From Daucus carota subsp. sativus (lineage: Eukaryota; Streptophyta; Magnoliopsida; Apiales; Apiaceae), in assembly GCF_001625215.2 (NCBI RefSeq), contig NC_030386.2, forward strand, positions 21,298,545-21,362,544: a stretch of 64,000 nucleotides of DNA, in the 5' to 3' direction. Positions 33,206 to 45,212 of the stretch are shown here, piece by piece. Within the stretch, counting starts at the first letter, position 1. Every line of letters begins with the position of its first letter. The notes under the pieces were generated by a model. The model was not told the DNA's origin and made no database searches. It saw nothing but the letters and a program-made list of their open reading frames with translations. The translations under genes were made by a program, and so were the position numbers.

Positions 33206-35360
33206 TCAATTTGTCTCGTTCGGTGTGTTGCTTATGCCAGAAAGAGTGTCCAGATGGTAGCTTGATGAAGATGGCTGTTTAGGAGAGAGAGGTTTTAAGT
33301 AATGCTAGATGAGAATTTATTCAGATACATAAGATCAAGATAATTAGTAAGCATAAACATACCTCAGTTTGCATCTGTTCGATTGGATGTGGAATACTTT
33401 CATCTTCACTGTCATCATGAACACTAAATCCTTCCATTATGTCTTCTGCATTATAAATAGGGTATCCCTCAGTTATATTTTCTTTGCTTATGAGTAGCTT
33501 GATTGTGCAGTCTTTGTTCTCCAAATTCTTTAACAGGAGTGGTATAGTTTGATCGGTGTGTCCCTGTGATGCCAATTAATTTAAATGTCATCATTTAGAA
33601 TGGAAATTAAAATGTCAGTACAATGTATTGATGTGGAGTTTTACCTCATCAATAATGCTGAAGACAGTTTTTCCAATTAGTGTGCGAACTTCACGATCTT
33701 CTAGCTGAATATCAATTGCACCTGTTTCGTCCGAAGCGAAAATACAAATTTGGAATCTGTTGTATTGCATTGTTAGTTCAATACAGTTATAACATGCAAC
33801 TGTAAACGTATTTGCAGTTGTAGAGCAATTCTCATATTTACTTCTTATCTGGATATGACCCTGTCCTATCGTAGTATTTGCAGTTGTAGATGTTGTCCGT
33901 AAACTCTGTTTCTTTGTAGCATGAGGTACAAACATTCACAAACCACCTGCTAACATTCTGTATTTTCCTGATTTTGACTTGACAGAAAACCTCCTTCTGC
34001 ATATGAATTTTTCCCATAAATTAGAAAAAGATTTGAGAACTGTTGAAAGTGAAATCAGCTTGTAATAGCTACAGCGTCAAACCTGAATCTTATCCTCTTT
34101 GAAATCTTTAATGGCTTGCACTTTAAATGTATTTGTACTTGGGTTACTTCCATAATCCAGGTTGGTGGCTGGAAATGATTTGTTTGACAACCTGCCAAAA
34201 ATTTGCTTTTTATAAGAATAGGATACAAATATCGCTAATGCTTGTTAACTGGCTGTTGGTGTTTATTTAGTTTATCAGATAGAAGTTACCTCTTTCTGAT
34301 CTCAGCCACTTTCCGGTGGTTACAGTTGAGATAAAAGTTTGTTGCACTCGCATTAGCTATTCCGATTTCGTCTAAGGTTAAAATATTGGAATCCAAATTA
34401 AGCATCGACAGAGTAGTACTTTATATTAGTAGAGGAGATGTGTGCATTAGAACTCATAATTACCTTTCCACTCTTGTACTCGAACACTCCCAATGACAAT
34501 GATAATCGGCCATTCCAAATTTGGTTTCAGTGCTTTCGAGAATCTTACAGCAAACTCATCCCAGAAAGTTACTTTCACATATTTGCTGCACATGAGAACA
34601 TTATGAAGTTGTGTTTGGGTATAGCAACTTAAAGTAGTATAAATAGAATATGTGCCTTCTGTGAACACCCACCTCCCATCAGTGATTCTAAATTTGATTT
34701 GGTCTTGCAATATACCATGTCTATTTCGTATTTTGGCCAGAGGTTTTGGTTTCTCCATAACTCCAATGACATCTAATTTGCAAGAAAGATTAAGTTAAGT
34801 CGAAGCAGAAAAAAGACTGAAAAGTAGAAGGAACCATAAATCTTACCAGTGAGATACATGTTCTGCTTTGATAGTGAAGGAAGGTCAGATAGATCAAAGA
34901 AATCAAAGACATAATTTTCAATGTTAACAGCTTTTTCGTCCAACAGTGTGATTTTAGTTTGACTATCGAAAACGATCTGTATATCCTTCCAAACACATCG
35001 AAATTTGTCATCCAAGGTGTAATCATTTACTGTGAAATTCTCTATCAAGTAAGCTTTGCCAACTTCTAGAATTTCAGCAAGTTCATCAGCCTCAGATCCA
35101 GGAACAAATGCATGAATGCGTACACGCTTTGAAAAGAGGGAAGTATTTTCAAGTTAGATATATATTTCAAATGCGCTGCGAAAAAAATAAGTTCGAAATG
35201 TAACACTTACTTTACTATCCACCAGTAAAATGTTGAAGCTTTTGAAAACTTGTTTCGCTTTAGTGAAGCCTCTCCATACATGCATTACTCTTGCTTGAAC
35301 CTTCCAATCATATTTCCCCTTCCTCAAATCCTTGAACGAATCGTACTTAGGTGGAGCCAT
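33206..35360 (-). CDS. RPA1-like protein 1 (Helitron-type)
   Basis: Ten exons on the minus strand: 35360-35211, 35126-34847, 34772-34673, 34585-34464, 34371-34290, 34191-34083, 33996-33842, 33756-33645, 33563-33363, 33274-33206; phases agree and give 459 aa. Order of parts: N-terminal OB fold (MAPPKYDSFKDLRKGKYDWK, DUF223-like), second OB fold (DEKAVNIENYVFDFFDLSDL), third OB fold (KYVKVTFWDEFAV), then the C-terminal zinc-ribbon OB fold of replication factor A (WFVNVCTSC, Cys304/Cys307/Cys320, then ASDETGAIDIQLEDREVRTLIGKT). The fourth zinc Cys (present in RPA2) is replaced, so metal binding may be weakened. RPA1-like proteins bind single-stranded DNA. Plant Helitrons carry them next to RepHel, presumably to protect the displaced strand. 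The last exon is less sure; readthrough of the preceding donor would end at 33321. Confidence 0.72.
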
Positions 35361-35703
35361 CTTGATGGTTTGTGTTTGCGTTGTCTGGCTAATGAGTTGG
35401 ATACTATGTCTATTTAAGAAGTCACTCTTTGTTCAACAAATAACAAAAAATTGCTTGTAATTAATAGTACTGTTTTGTTAGCTTGGGTGCAGATAAGAAA
35501 TTCAAATCTATTAGGATTGAAATTTCATTGATGTCTAAGGTGCAGTAGTTAACAGTACCCAAAATCGTGTATAGAAATTATTGTAGAGATGGAATTCTTA
35601 AATGTTATATTGCTACTTTCATTAATCGAAAATAGCAGCACATACTTATGAGAAATGGCAAATCACAGAAACGCATTCAATTGGAGCTTGTCCACTGTAT
35701 GAA
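35361..35703. other. RPA1 promoter / RPA2 downstream spacer
   Basis: Short spacer between the two tandem RPA genes. No other gene seen. Confidence 0.5.
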
Positions 35704-36014
35704 AGACATTACACTTAAACATTGTGTCAAAAGAAGTTCAGCAGAACAATTAATAGGAGTACTCTGTTCAGCAGAAAATAATGTCTGCCAAAATGATTCG
35801 AATATAGAAATAGGTATCAAACAAAAGGCCCATAACAGCTGCTGGCATATTTTCCTCTGCTGAACATTGATTCCATAAAATGGAGGTTCTAATCCTGCAA
35901 TACAATTTGTATCTCTATTAAATACTCAGGAGTGAAATAAACAAAATGGCAAGATTATAATGACACAGCTGAATGACTATTCAACATGACTTACACTGTC
36001 TTTCTTGATGTTTT
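35704..36014. repeat. About 310-bp direct repeat, copy 1 (RPA2 3' end)
   Basis: Covers the end of RPA2: the last coding codons (GATGTTTTT on the plus strand), the final intron, the stop and the 3' UTR. A closely similar copy (roughly nine in ten positions by eye) lies at 53178-53486, at the 3' end of RepHel, in the same orientation. Confidence 0.85.
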
Positions 36015-38062
36015 TACGCTTGGTCATTGTAACAATTTCATCTGTGTTGAATGCCACATGTTCAGTTCTCTTGCGTGGCCTCTGCTTGTTTGTTGACTTC
36101 TCAGTTGCTGGACTATCAGTTGCACGATTTAATGTTTCATTCAAATCCTGTAGTGAGATGAAAAATTTAATTTGTATTTGACATTATAAATAAAATAGAC
36201 AATACAGCTTGTAATTAGTTAAATTTTGCCAAATGTATAGTAAGTACTTACCACAGCCATAGAGTCTTGCTTGGAGGTCAGAGAGGTTACTTCACCAGGA
36301 ACGTGGTCTCCGAGCATTTCAGGAGGCTCGTCAATTGAATGAGCAACGTAAACATTACTTTTGCTCTCGACATTGCTCTCACCTATGATCAAGGTAACAA
36401 TGAATTCTTTCTTTTCAAATTCCTTGAGCACGGGAGGAAATGATATTGCATCGCCAACCTGTATTTGATGTTGTTAAATTTTGACAAAAGAACCAGTTAG
36501 GATATGAAATGTGCATGCGTACACTAATCAATACATAAAAATAGTAAATGATTATTACTTACCTGAGATTCGTCATTCTCAATGTCAAAAACATTCTTTC
36601 CGGTGATTCTTTGTATCTCTTCATCAGGAAACACAATCCCAATACAACCACTTGAGTCGTTGCAGACAGTAGCCAATCGAAATCTGTTCATTATAAGAAT
36701 AAGCCTCTAACTTTTAAAGACTGTACAGCACGGATTTGAAAATTATATGAGAATTTTAACTGGATAAATACCTCTTGTCGGGAAAGGGGATACTTCTTTT
36801 ACAATTCAGACATTTATATCTTCCATCAAGAATGTCCACCTCTTCAGCACAGGAGGTACAGACATTATCATACCAATTAGTCTTCTCCTCGACCTTCTTC
36901 ACAGTGACTTGGCATTTATACTTTTTCTGGCCATCAAATGGTTAGTAAATTAAATACATAAGATATAAAAATAATGTGTTGTACTTGGAACAATGTATTT
37001 TGTCAGAAAATGAAAACCTGAATGCATTCGGCAGTGAACTTTTTAATCTCAGAAATTTGGTAGATTTTGTCATCAATCACTTCTTCGACAAAAACCTGTT
37101 GGACAACCTCACATTTTCTGTTTGATGAAGAAGCGACCAATCTAGGCAACAAACTATTAAGAATTAGTTGGCGTCATTCCTAATATTTTAAATTCATAGT
37201 CAAGAAAGAGTGGTATTGAATTAGTGATTGTAAACCTTTTCTTTAAAATGTTGACACTATAGTGCTCAGGGTTTAGATAAAACCTTGTTGCCGGATAGTT
37301 CTTCAAACAGATTGATCCTATATAAAAAAATTGGCAGACCTAACATTAAGCTTTACAATTTGTTGATAAATACGATGGCAAGTGTACAGATCAATGAATG
37401 AGTATAGTACCCTCATGTTGCTGAACTTTGGCAAATGCAATTACAATCACAACTTGTTCCTCAGTGGTTTTTTTTAACTGTTTCTCAAGTTCCTCGGCAA
37501 GGTCATTGAAGAAGGTCACCCTCATGTCACAACTATTAATGGAAATGTAAATGGAATAATTGCAATATAACAGGTGTGTTTTTCATTAAATCTAATATTT
37601 GGAGTGTAAAAAGGTTGTAGAATAGTTACCTTCCATCAGTGATAACAAATCGAATGTGTGATTTGCTATTGTCATCTTTTGAGAAAACACGTTCCACGTA
37701 TTTGTTTGTTATGACACCAACCACATCTGTGTAAACTAAAAATTGTTTACAATCAACACTTCAACACTTATTGTTATAACTAACTAAATGGAGCTATTAG
37801 TTCGGTTTACCTATGAGAAAGCGTTGATCTGTCAGAAACTTTGAAGCATCAGCGAGATCAAACAAATCAAAAGCATGCTTTGGGAAAATATTTGCATCTC
37901 TTTTATCTAAAACCAGATTTGTGTAGTTGTCAAAGTATATGTGTTTCTCAGTTCGAATTGCTCTATTGTTTTCTTCTCCCTTATACTTTTTCACATGAAA
38001 GTTAGAAATACGGTAAATGTTGCCTTCCTTGAGATCTTCTTTGAAAAAGTCACATATATTTG

Positions 38063-39004
38063 TGTTGTGCCATAAAATCTCCCTGGGCTTATTTTATAGC
38101 CCATCATGTTATTTGGGCTTCACTTGGGCTTATTGGAGTCGTTTGGTTAAGAATAATGGGCTTCACCATGGCTGGGTGGATCATTGAAGGTGTGTAAGAA
38201 GGTGTACGGACTTACATTGGAAACTTAATGAAGGCTGCCATCAGAATGGGGTTGCACCTGAAGGCGCTTTAGGGGTTACCGCTGCTAGGGGTTACCGCTA
38301 AGTGCGTCCTGGCTTGCAGTTATGGGGCCGCAGCTAGGGGATGCCGCTGGCAGGGCTTCCGCCGCCTGGGCAGAATGGCAGGCAGACTTCAAACAGGACT
38401 CTTCTTCCTTGTTTCTAGGAGGACGAAGTGGAGACATATTGGGAGTGTATCAGCTATTATTTATCTACGAATTAAGAGATAAATACGTGCATTATGGAGA
38501 TAATTACAATCGGGGAAGATAATTCAAGAATATTCGGATAATTGTGCAAGATGAAGGCTTCAAGTGACCTACTTGGAGTGGGATACCGCTGGATAACTAC
38601 TGAAAGAAGGCTGTTTTATCTTAAACTCGAGGGGATAAGAGCTTATCTCTTCAGAGTCCTAAATCAAGAACTACATGGGCTTGATCCCTATAAATATAGG
38701 GTATGTAGGCACCTTGCAAAAGGACGAGAATCATTTTTCACGAGTTCTACACTCTAAAGAGAGGCACGTGTAACCTTTGTGACAGATATTTCCGGGCAAT
38801 TGCAGGACGGAATTCCATAATTCCGGCCTCGTTGTTTGATTCTTTGCAAGCTCAGCCCTTAAACACACTTGTTTCTCATTTGTTTTCTTAGTTTATGTTA
38901 ACGGTAGCCCCTAAGAGCTATCCGTGATTTTCGTAGTTGTAATAGATATCCCTATAATTGTGCTATACGGTTCTGGGGGTGTTGTACCAATTCCTCTCAC
39001 AACA
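38063..39004 (+). repeat. 5' LTR of Tat element
   Basis: 942 bp, same length as the 3' LTR; every line I compared matched. A TATA-like CTATAAATATAGG at 38688-38700 is the candidate promoter. The 66- and 71-codon frames in it occur identically in both LTRs and are not genes. Confidence 0.93.
38688..38700 (+). promoter_or_regulatory. TATA box in 5' LTR
   Basis: CTATAAATATAGG, about 300 bp before the LTR end, is the best TATA match in the LTR and fits a U3/R boundary near 38725. The same site is at 51909-51921 in the 3' LTR. Confidence 0.5.
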
Positions 39005-39050
39005 CTTTTTGGCGCTAGAAGGAGGGGATTACTGATCTTAGAGAGGAGAG
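39005..39050 (+). promoter_or_regulatory. Primer-binding region and gag leader
   Basis: Right after the LTR comes CTTT then TTGGCGCTAGAAGGAGGGG. The position is that of a tRNA primer-binding site. The same 19-nt word follows the LTR of the non-autonomous element at 20790-26944. I do not assign the tRNA. The gag start codon is at 39051. Confidence 0.65.
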
Positions 39051-42000
39051 ATGTCAGAAATTCCCGAAAATACTGAAAACCCCAAGACGCCGGAAGGCGC
39101 TACGCAGGATGAAAGTGATCTTCCAAGCGGAGAACTGACCCGCGAGGAGATGAAGGCAAAAATGAAGAGAATGAGTAGGAGGATTGCCTCCTTGAAAAGA
39201 AAGTCAGCAAGGTCGAAAAAGGCTAGCAAGGTGACTCCCACCAAGCTAGATTTCGGTGCAGGAGACGGCAGGAAAGAAGGCGGCAACCCTGAGAAAGAAG
39301 CTAACCCCGAAATGGATGATAGAGAGCACTCACAGGCCGCTAGTGTGTTCGACCGCCTTGGGAGGAAACTGACCGAGCAAGACTTGCGGCACAGGCTTGG
39401 CAGCAAGGCCCCTAACGGGGATGGACCTGAAGGCTCGCAGCATAGGGCTCCTCCCAGTCAACGACTGGAAAAGCCCGTGTCTGAAGCTCGATCAAAGGAC
39501 AAAAACCAAAGGCCGTCAAAGGTTATCTCCATTCATGACGGTGAGGAAAGCTCAGGGTCGCACAATGATAATGAAGTGAGCAAGAAGAAAGATCAACCCC
39601 TGGATGATGACTATGAGGTTGCACTCAATGATGGGGATGATAAGTGCAAGATGGAAGAACTACTGGAAGCCCTAAAGAAGGTGAAAGCCGATAAGAAGTC
39701 GAAAGCCGAGCTTACCGTAAAGTCACCCTTCACTAAGAAGGTTAGGGAGTCACCCCTACCTCGTATCTACAGGGGGGTCGGCGACCTGCGATTTAACGGA
39801 ACCACGGATCCCGTGGAGTATCTTAGCCGGTTTGACACTGAGATGGAGGTCTACCAGATTCCGGACCTCACAAAATGTCGCTTGTTGGCTGCAACCCTCA
39901 GGGATGACGCTCATCACTGGTTCAAGAGGCTTCCCGCTGACTCCATCAGCTCTTGGAGGAAAATGTGCGAACTATTTGTGGGACAATTCAGGGCTTCCGT
40001 CACTTATGCCCCACCTGCCAACACCCTGGCCAATATTAAGCAAAAGGAACATGAGACATTGAGAGAATATTTCAAGCGCTTCAACGCAGAGGTACCCCGG
40101 GTTAGGCCAACTTCAAAGGAAACCCTGAAGAACTTCTTGATAGCGGGGGTAAGGCCCGGAACAGACTTTTGGAAGGAGTTGCAAGGGCGGGAGCCTGAAA
40201 CCCTAGCTGACTTCTTTGCTAGGGCTGAACCCCATAAAGTGATCGAGGAATCCCTGGCTAAGTTGAAGAAGGAGTCAAAGTCTGAAAGCCGTAGCAGCTG
40301 GAAAAACAAGAGGGATAGGTCTTATAGCCCAGATAGGAGGAACACCTACAAGAGGAATCCCTACGTAAGGCCTGCTGGTGAAAAACCCTCGAGCCGAGAC
40401 GGCAAGACCTCACCCATTACCGTGAACACAACCAGCACGCAGGGCTTCGACAAGTCAAGGTTGACAATGAGGAAGACAAGAGAAGCAAGATACCACGAAT
40501 ACACACCGCTGACGGCTTCTATAGATCACATTTTTGAGGTCGGAGACAAGGCGAGACTCTTCCGGAAGCCCTTTCGAAATGGACCCCCTGGAAAGAAAGA
40601 TCAGGGAAAATATTGTGCTTTCCACGATTTGAACGGACATGACACGGCGGAATGTGTTCATCTTAAAGACCACATAGAGGATCTTATCAGAACAGGGTAC
40701 CTGACGGAGTTTGTAGCCCAAGAGGCTAAGAAATATAAGGAAAAGAAAGCTGAAAGGGCAAATAACCAGGAAGCCAACCGTAACACCCGCGCTGGTAGTG
40801 TACGAATGATCATCGGAGGGCCCTTCGTGGGAGGCCAGGGACGCAGTGCTATGAAGAGATATGTACGGGAAGCCCGAGGGCCGCCCTTAACCAATGTGTG
40901 CCATCTGTCTGAAAGGCCTCCCAAAATGTTCAAAGGGGAGACTACGGACATTACCTTCACTGAGGGGGATGCGCGCGCGGTACACCATCCTCATAGCGAT
41001 GCCCTGGTGGTAACAGCCGTGATCGGAAATGTCAATGTACACAGGCTTCTTGTCGATAACGGAAGCTCTGTCAATATCTTGGCCTACAGTGCGTACCAAA
41101 GAATGAAAATGGCGGATAAGGATATGATGGCTTGCTATAATGAGTTGTATGGTTTTACGGGGAATGCTGTCCAGATTGTTGGAAGGGTAAGACTCCCGAT
41201 CACCCTCGGAGTGGAACCCCGGGCTGTCACTCAGGTTGCAGAATTCATGGTAGTCAACGAAGACATCTCCTATAACGGGATCCTGGGCAGACCTATCTTA
41301 AGGGACATGCGGATTGTAACCTCGATATACCACCTATCCATGAAGTTCCCAACCCCCAATGGGGTAGGATGTGTACGAGGATGTCAGGCTGACTCCCGGG
41401 AATGTTATAGTAATGCTTTGAGGTCCGCAGTAAAAGCCTGTAAAGAAGCCCAACAGATGGATGAAGACATCCCGGAGAGCTGTTACAAGCAGGTGGATAT
41501 TGAAGAGGAACCTGAAACCAAGGCTCAGGGAAAGGTTTTAATAAAGTTTGTGAAAGCAACCTGCAACATGGTGATTATCGTGCAACATCCGGGGGAAGAC
41601 CCTTATCTAGAAGCCTCGCATGCCGTGCATGAAGGGCTTGCATCCACGGATACACTCCCGGTGAAAAACATTGATACAGCTGAAACCCTGGTTGAAGGGA
41701 TTGTGGAAGATGTTACTGACAGTGACTTTGAAGGGGATGGTCAAAAGCAGCCCCAAAATAAAAAGCAAGAAAATGAGTGCGAGGCACCTTGTGACTTCAA
41801 TAGTGCTATGGTAACCTACCAACTCGGAAACCGAACACGGCTTCCCGTTCATGAAATCCTGGGTACGCAACCCCAAGAGGGTGGCAGCAAAGAGGTTACC
41901 GTTGAGATCGACCTCGACCCAAGGATGCCGGAAACCCAGGTGAAGACTGGAGCAGCCGGGGATACCCTGTCCATCTTGGTGGATGAGTCCGACCCCACTA

Positions 42001-45000
42001 AAGAACTAAAAATTGGGGAGCAATTGGGGCTGGACCTAAGGGAAACCCTGACCGCATTCTTAAAGAATAATCTGGACGTCTTCGCTTGGAACCATTCGGA
42101 TATGATCGGGATTCACCCGGAAGTCATGTGCCACCACCTCAATATTGACCCAGACAGGAAGGGAGTCAGACAGAAGAGAAGACCAATTAGTGGGGAAAGG
42201 GCTGCCGCTCTTCAAGAAGAGGTAGACCGACTATTAAAGGCAGGCCTAGTGAAGGAAGCTTTCTACCCCACATGGCTAGCAAACCCGGTGTTGGTGAAGA
42301 AACCTAACGGAAAATGGAGAACTTGCATAGACTTTACTGATCTGAACAAGGCTTGCCCTAAGGATAGCTTCCCGCTTCCTCGAATTGACCAATTGGTGGA
42401 TTCCACTGCGGGGCATGCACTGTTAAGCTTCATGGACGCCTATTCGGGCTACAATCAGATCCCCATGTTCGAGCCAGATCAGGAACACACCTCCTTCATC
42501 ACTGACAGGGGGCTTTATTGCTATATAGGCATGCCGTTTGGGTTGCTAAATGCCGGGGCTACATATCAGAGGCTGGTCAATAAGATGTTTAAAGATCAGA
42601 TTGGAAGGACTATGGAAGTGTATGTAGATGACATGTTGGTAAAATCAAAGGAAGCTTACGATCATGTTACACACTTATCAGAGATGTTCGACATACTGAG
42701 GGATTACAGGATGAAGTTGAATCCCCAAAAATGCGTATTCGGGGTTGAATCTGGCAAGTTCTTGGGCTTCATTGTCAATCACAGGGGAATCGAAGCTAAC
42801 CCTGCGAAGATCAAGGCCTTAATTGAAATGAGGTCGCCTAGGAACGTAAAGGAGGTGCAATGCCTTACAGGCCGGGTCGCCGCCCTAAACCGGTTTATCT
42901 CAAAATCCTCAGACAAATGTAGAGAATTTTTTGCAGCCATAAAAAAGGGACAAAAATTTGAATGGACGACAGAATGTGAGGCTGCTTTCCTGAAGCTGAA
43001 AGAGCAACTTGGAAGCCCGCCCCTGTTGGCCAAGCCAACGGAGGGTGAAGCCTTGATCCTTTACCTAGGGGTTTCCGAGTTCTCAATTAGCGCTGTCCTG
43101 ATCAAGGAGGAAGAGCAAGCCCAACAGCCAGTATACTATGTGAGCAAGAGATTACTTGATGCTGAAACCCGCTACTCAAACATGGAGAAGTTAGCCTATG
43201 CACTAATTTTGGCTTCCCGCAAATTAAGGCCTTACTTTCAGGCTCACAAGATTGAAGTACGAACATCCTTCCCTCTCAGACAGGTCTTGCACAAGCCGGA
43301 AGCCTCGGGAAGAATCATGAAATGGGCAGTCGAGCTGGGCCAGTTTGACATAGAGTACAAGCCTAGAACCGCAATAAAAGGGCAAGCGCTAGCTGACTTC
43401 ATCTTGGAATTTCCACCCACTTTTGAAGTCGAAGGGATGGAATGCATACCTGAACCCCAGTCTTCAGTAGCCATACCTGAGAATTGTTCCCCTTGGTGGA
43501 ACCTGTACGTCGATGGGGCTGTAAATGGAAATGGGGCCGGGGCTGGCATTGTCTTAGTCAGTCCGGAAGGCCATAAGCTGCAAAGCTCCATTCATTTCGA
43601 CTTCAATGCCACTAACAACGACGCGGAGTATGAAGCCCTAATAGCTGGCCTGAAGCTGGCCTTGGAAATGAGAGTGGAAAACATGAATGTTTACAGTGAT
43701 TCTATGCTGGTAGTCTGGCACATCCGAGGAGGCTTCCAAGCTAGGGGTCCCCGCACCGATCTCTATATGCGGTATGCCCAGGAACTAATCGGGAAATTCA
43801 GGGAAATCAAGCTAGAGCAAATACCAAGGTCAGAGAATGCAGATGCCGATGCCTTAGCCAAATTAGGCTCTCAGAGGGATGCACACATGCTCGGGGTGAT
43901 CCCCCTCGAAATCCAGTATCAGCCTAGCATCCCCAAAATTGAAGTCATGGATGTTGAAGCTGATGAGACTAACCTCTGGACAACCCCAATCCATGAATAC
44001 ATAGCCAACGGAACCCTGCCTACAGATAAGGATGAGGCCAGGAAATTGAGGTACAAAGCAGCCCAGTATGTAATTTATGATGGGATCCTTTACAAAAGGG
44101 GATTCAATCGGCCCCTCCTCAGGTGCGTTGCTGGGGTAAGGTGCGAATACATTATGCGCGAGGTGCATGAGGGGATCTGTGGGAATCACTCGGGGGGTGC
44201 CTCCCTCGCTCACAAAATCCTCCGTCAAGGCTACTACTGGCCTACCCTCCACAAGGATGCTCATGCCTTCGCCAGGGCCTGTGACAGCTGCCAGAGGTTC
44301 TCTAATACAAACAAGAGCCCCGCGGTACCCCTAAAGACCCTGACAAGCCCCTGGCCGTTTGCTGTTTGGGGTATAGATCTGATTGGTGAATTACCAAAAG
44401 GGAAAGGAGGGGTGAAATATGCAGTCGTGGCTGTAGATTACTTTACTAAATGGGCTGAAGCTGAACCCCTAGCTTCCATCACTGCAAGGAAGTTGGTAGA
44501 CTTCGTTTGTCGCGCAATCGTCTGTCGTTACGGGGTTCCCTACAAGCTCATATCAGACAATGGGAAACAGTTTGACAGCAATGAAATGATGAATTTTTGT
44601 GAAAACCTTGGCATAAAGAAAGGCTTCTCCGCGGTGTGCCACCCTCAGAGCAACGGTCAAACGGAGGCCGTAAACAAGATTATTAAGCACACCCTGAAAG
44701 CCAAATTAGAAGAGAAAAAGGGATGCTGGCCAGAAGAACTTCCCATGGTGTTGTGGTCTTACAATACCACTCCAAGGTCTACCACCGGCGAAACCCCGTT
44801 CACCTTAACATACGGGTGTGAAGCCATGGTTCCCGTGGAAGTTGGAGCGGGATCTTTTCGAAGGGATAACTACGACCCTGAGAATAATGAAGTCAACCAC
44901 AGGCTCTACTTAGATCTGATTGAAGAAGTACGAGATACGGCTCAGTTGAAACTTGCTGCATATCAACAGAGGACCCGTAAATATTTTGATAAGAAAGTAA

Positions 45001-45212
45001 GGGCTCGACCCCTCAAAACGGGAGACCTAGTTCTCAGAAAAATGATGCCTAACATGAGGGTTCCCGCTCATGGGGCCTTCGGTGCAAAGTGGGAAGGCCC
45101 ATATATCATCAAAACAGTGCTTTGGGAAGGTACCTATCACCTCACAGACATGGATGGAAGACTCATACCACGGGCATGGAATGCCCAACACTTAAAGAGG
45201 TATTACCAGTAG
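39051..45212 (+). CDS. Gag-Pol polyprotein, Tat clade
   Basis: One uninterrupted frame of 2053 aa. Order (approximate residues): charged N-terminus; gag core 235-420 (YRGVGDLRFNGTTDPVEYL, WFKRLP); a CAFHDLNGHDTAEC zinc-knuckle-like motif near 520; aspartic protease near 663 (LLVDNGSSVNIL, Asn in place of the usual Thr/Ser); reverse transcriptase 1060-1260 with YVDD near 1190; RNase H from about 1336; a second, archaeal-type RNase H from about 1482 (LYVDGAVNGNGAGAG ... AEYEALIAGL); integrase with H2C2 zinc finger (HEGICGNHSGG ... CDSCQRF, about 1705-1750) and DDE core (GIDLIG, ISDNGKQF, NGQTEAVNK). The double RNase H marks the Tat lineage. Gag and pol are fused without a frameshift or stop. 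All catalytic motifs are present, so the protein should be active. Confidence 0.95.
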   Translation: MSEIPENTENPKTPEGATQDESDLPSGELTREEMKAKMKRMSRRIASLKRKSARSKKASKVTPTKLDFGAGDGRKEGGNPEKEANPEMDDREHSQAASVFDRLGRKLTEQDLRHRLGSKAPNGDGPEGSQHRAPPSQRLEKPVSEARSKDKNQRPSKVISIHDGEESSGSHNDNEVSKKKDQPLDDDYEVALNDGDDKCKMEELLEALKKVKADKKSKAELTVKSPFTKKVRESPLPRIYRGVGDLRFNGTTDPVEYLSRFDTEMEVYQIPDLTKCRLLAATLRDDAHHWFKRLPADSISSWRKMCELFVGQFRASVTYAPPANTLANIKQKEHETLREYFKRFNAEVPRVRPTSKETLKNFLIAGVRPGTDFWKELQGREPETLADFFARAEPHKVIEESLAKLKKESKSESRSSWKNKRDRSYSPDRRNTYKRNPYVRPAGEKPSSRDGKTSPITVNTTSTQGFDKSRLTMRKTREARYHEYTPLTASIDHIFEVGDKARLFRKPFRNGPPGKKDQGKYCAFHDLNGHDTAECVHLKDHIEDLIRTGYLTEFVAQEAKKYKEKKAERANNQEANRNTRAGSVRMIIGGPFVGGQGRSAMKRYVREARGPPLTNVCHLSERPPKMFKGETTDITFTEGDARAVHHPHSDALVVTAVIGNVNVHRLLVDNGSSVNILAYSAYQRMKMADKDMMACYNELYGFTGNAVQIVGRVRLPITLGVEPRAVTQVAEFMVVNEDISYNGILGRPILRDMRIVTSIYHLSMKFPTPNGVGCVRGCQADSRECYSNALRSAVKACKEAQQMDEDIPESCYKQVDIEEEPETKAQGKVLIKFVKATCNMVIIVQHPGEDPYLEASHAVHEGLASTDTLPVKNIDTAETLVEGIVEDVTDSDFEGDGQKQPQNKKQENECEAPCDFNSAMVTYQLGNRTRLPVHEILGTQPQEGGSKEVTVEIDLDPRMPETQVKTGAAGDTLSILVDESDPTKELKIGEQLGLDLRETLTAFLKNNLDVFAWNHSDMIGIHPEVMCHHLNIDPDRKGVRQKRRPISGERAAALQEEVDRLLKAGLVKEAFYPTWLANPVLVKKPNGKWRTCIDFTDLNKACPKDSFPLPRIDQLVDSTAGHALLSFMDAYSGYNQIPMFEPDQEHTSFITDRGLYCYIGMPFGLLNAGATYQRLVNKMFKDQIGRTMEVYVDDMLVKSKEAYDHVTHLSEMFDILRDYRMKLNPQKCVFGVESGKFLGFIVNHRGIEANPAKIKALIEMRSPRNVKEVQCLTGRVAALNRFISKSSDKCREFFAAIKKGQKFEWTTECEAAFLKLKEQLGSPPLLAKPTEGEALILYLGVSEFSISAVLIKEEEQAQQPVYYVSKRLLDAETRYSNMEKLAYALILASRKLRPYFQAHKIEVRTSFPLRQVLHKPEASGRIMKWAVELGQFDIEYKPRTAIKGQALADFILEFPPTFEVEGMECIPEPQSSVAIPENCSPWWNLYVDGAVNGNGAGAGIVLVSPEGHKLQSSIHFDFNATNNDAEYEALIAGLKLALEMRVENMNVYSDSMLVVWHIRGGFQARGPRTDLYMRYAQELIGKFREIKLEQIPRSENADADALAKLGSQRDAHMLGVIPLEIQYQPSIPKIEVMDVEADETNLWTTPIHEYIANGTLPTDKDEARKLRYKAAQYVIYDGILYKRGFNRPLLRCVAGVRCEYIMREVHEGICGNHSGGASLAHKILRQGYYWPTLHKDAHAFARACDSCQRFSNTNKSPAVPLKTLTSPWPFAVWGIDLIGELPKGKGGVKYAVVAVDYFTKWAEAEPLASITARKLVDFVCRAIVCRYGVPYKLISDNGKQFDSNEMMNFCENLGIKKGFSAVCHPQSNGQTEAVNKIIKHTLKAKLEEKKGCWPEELPMVLWSYNTTPRSTTGETPFTLTYGCEAMVPVEVGAGSFRRDNYDPENNEVNHRLYLDLIEEVRDTAQLKLAAYQQRTRKYFDKKVRARPLKTGDLVLRKMMPNMRVPAHGAFGAKWEGPYIIKTVLWEGTYHLTDMDGRLIPRAWNAQHLKRYYQ

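Noticed and set aside
33615-33935. A 106-codon minus-strand ORF beginning MFVPHATKK
   Set aside because: It reads through an 84-bp intron in the wrong frame for its first half. The spliced RPA1 model, matching RPA2 exon by exon, explains the sequence.
38322-38757. 66- and 71-codon ORFs repeated at 51543-51978
   Set aside because: They fall within the two LTRs and are identical only because the LTRs are.
40004-44264. Minus-strand ORFs of 63-133 codons opposite gag-pol
   Set aside because: Shadows of the coding strand without recognisable domains or supporting splice signals.
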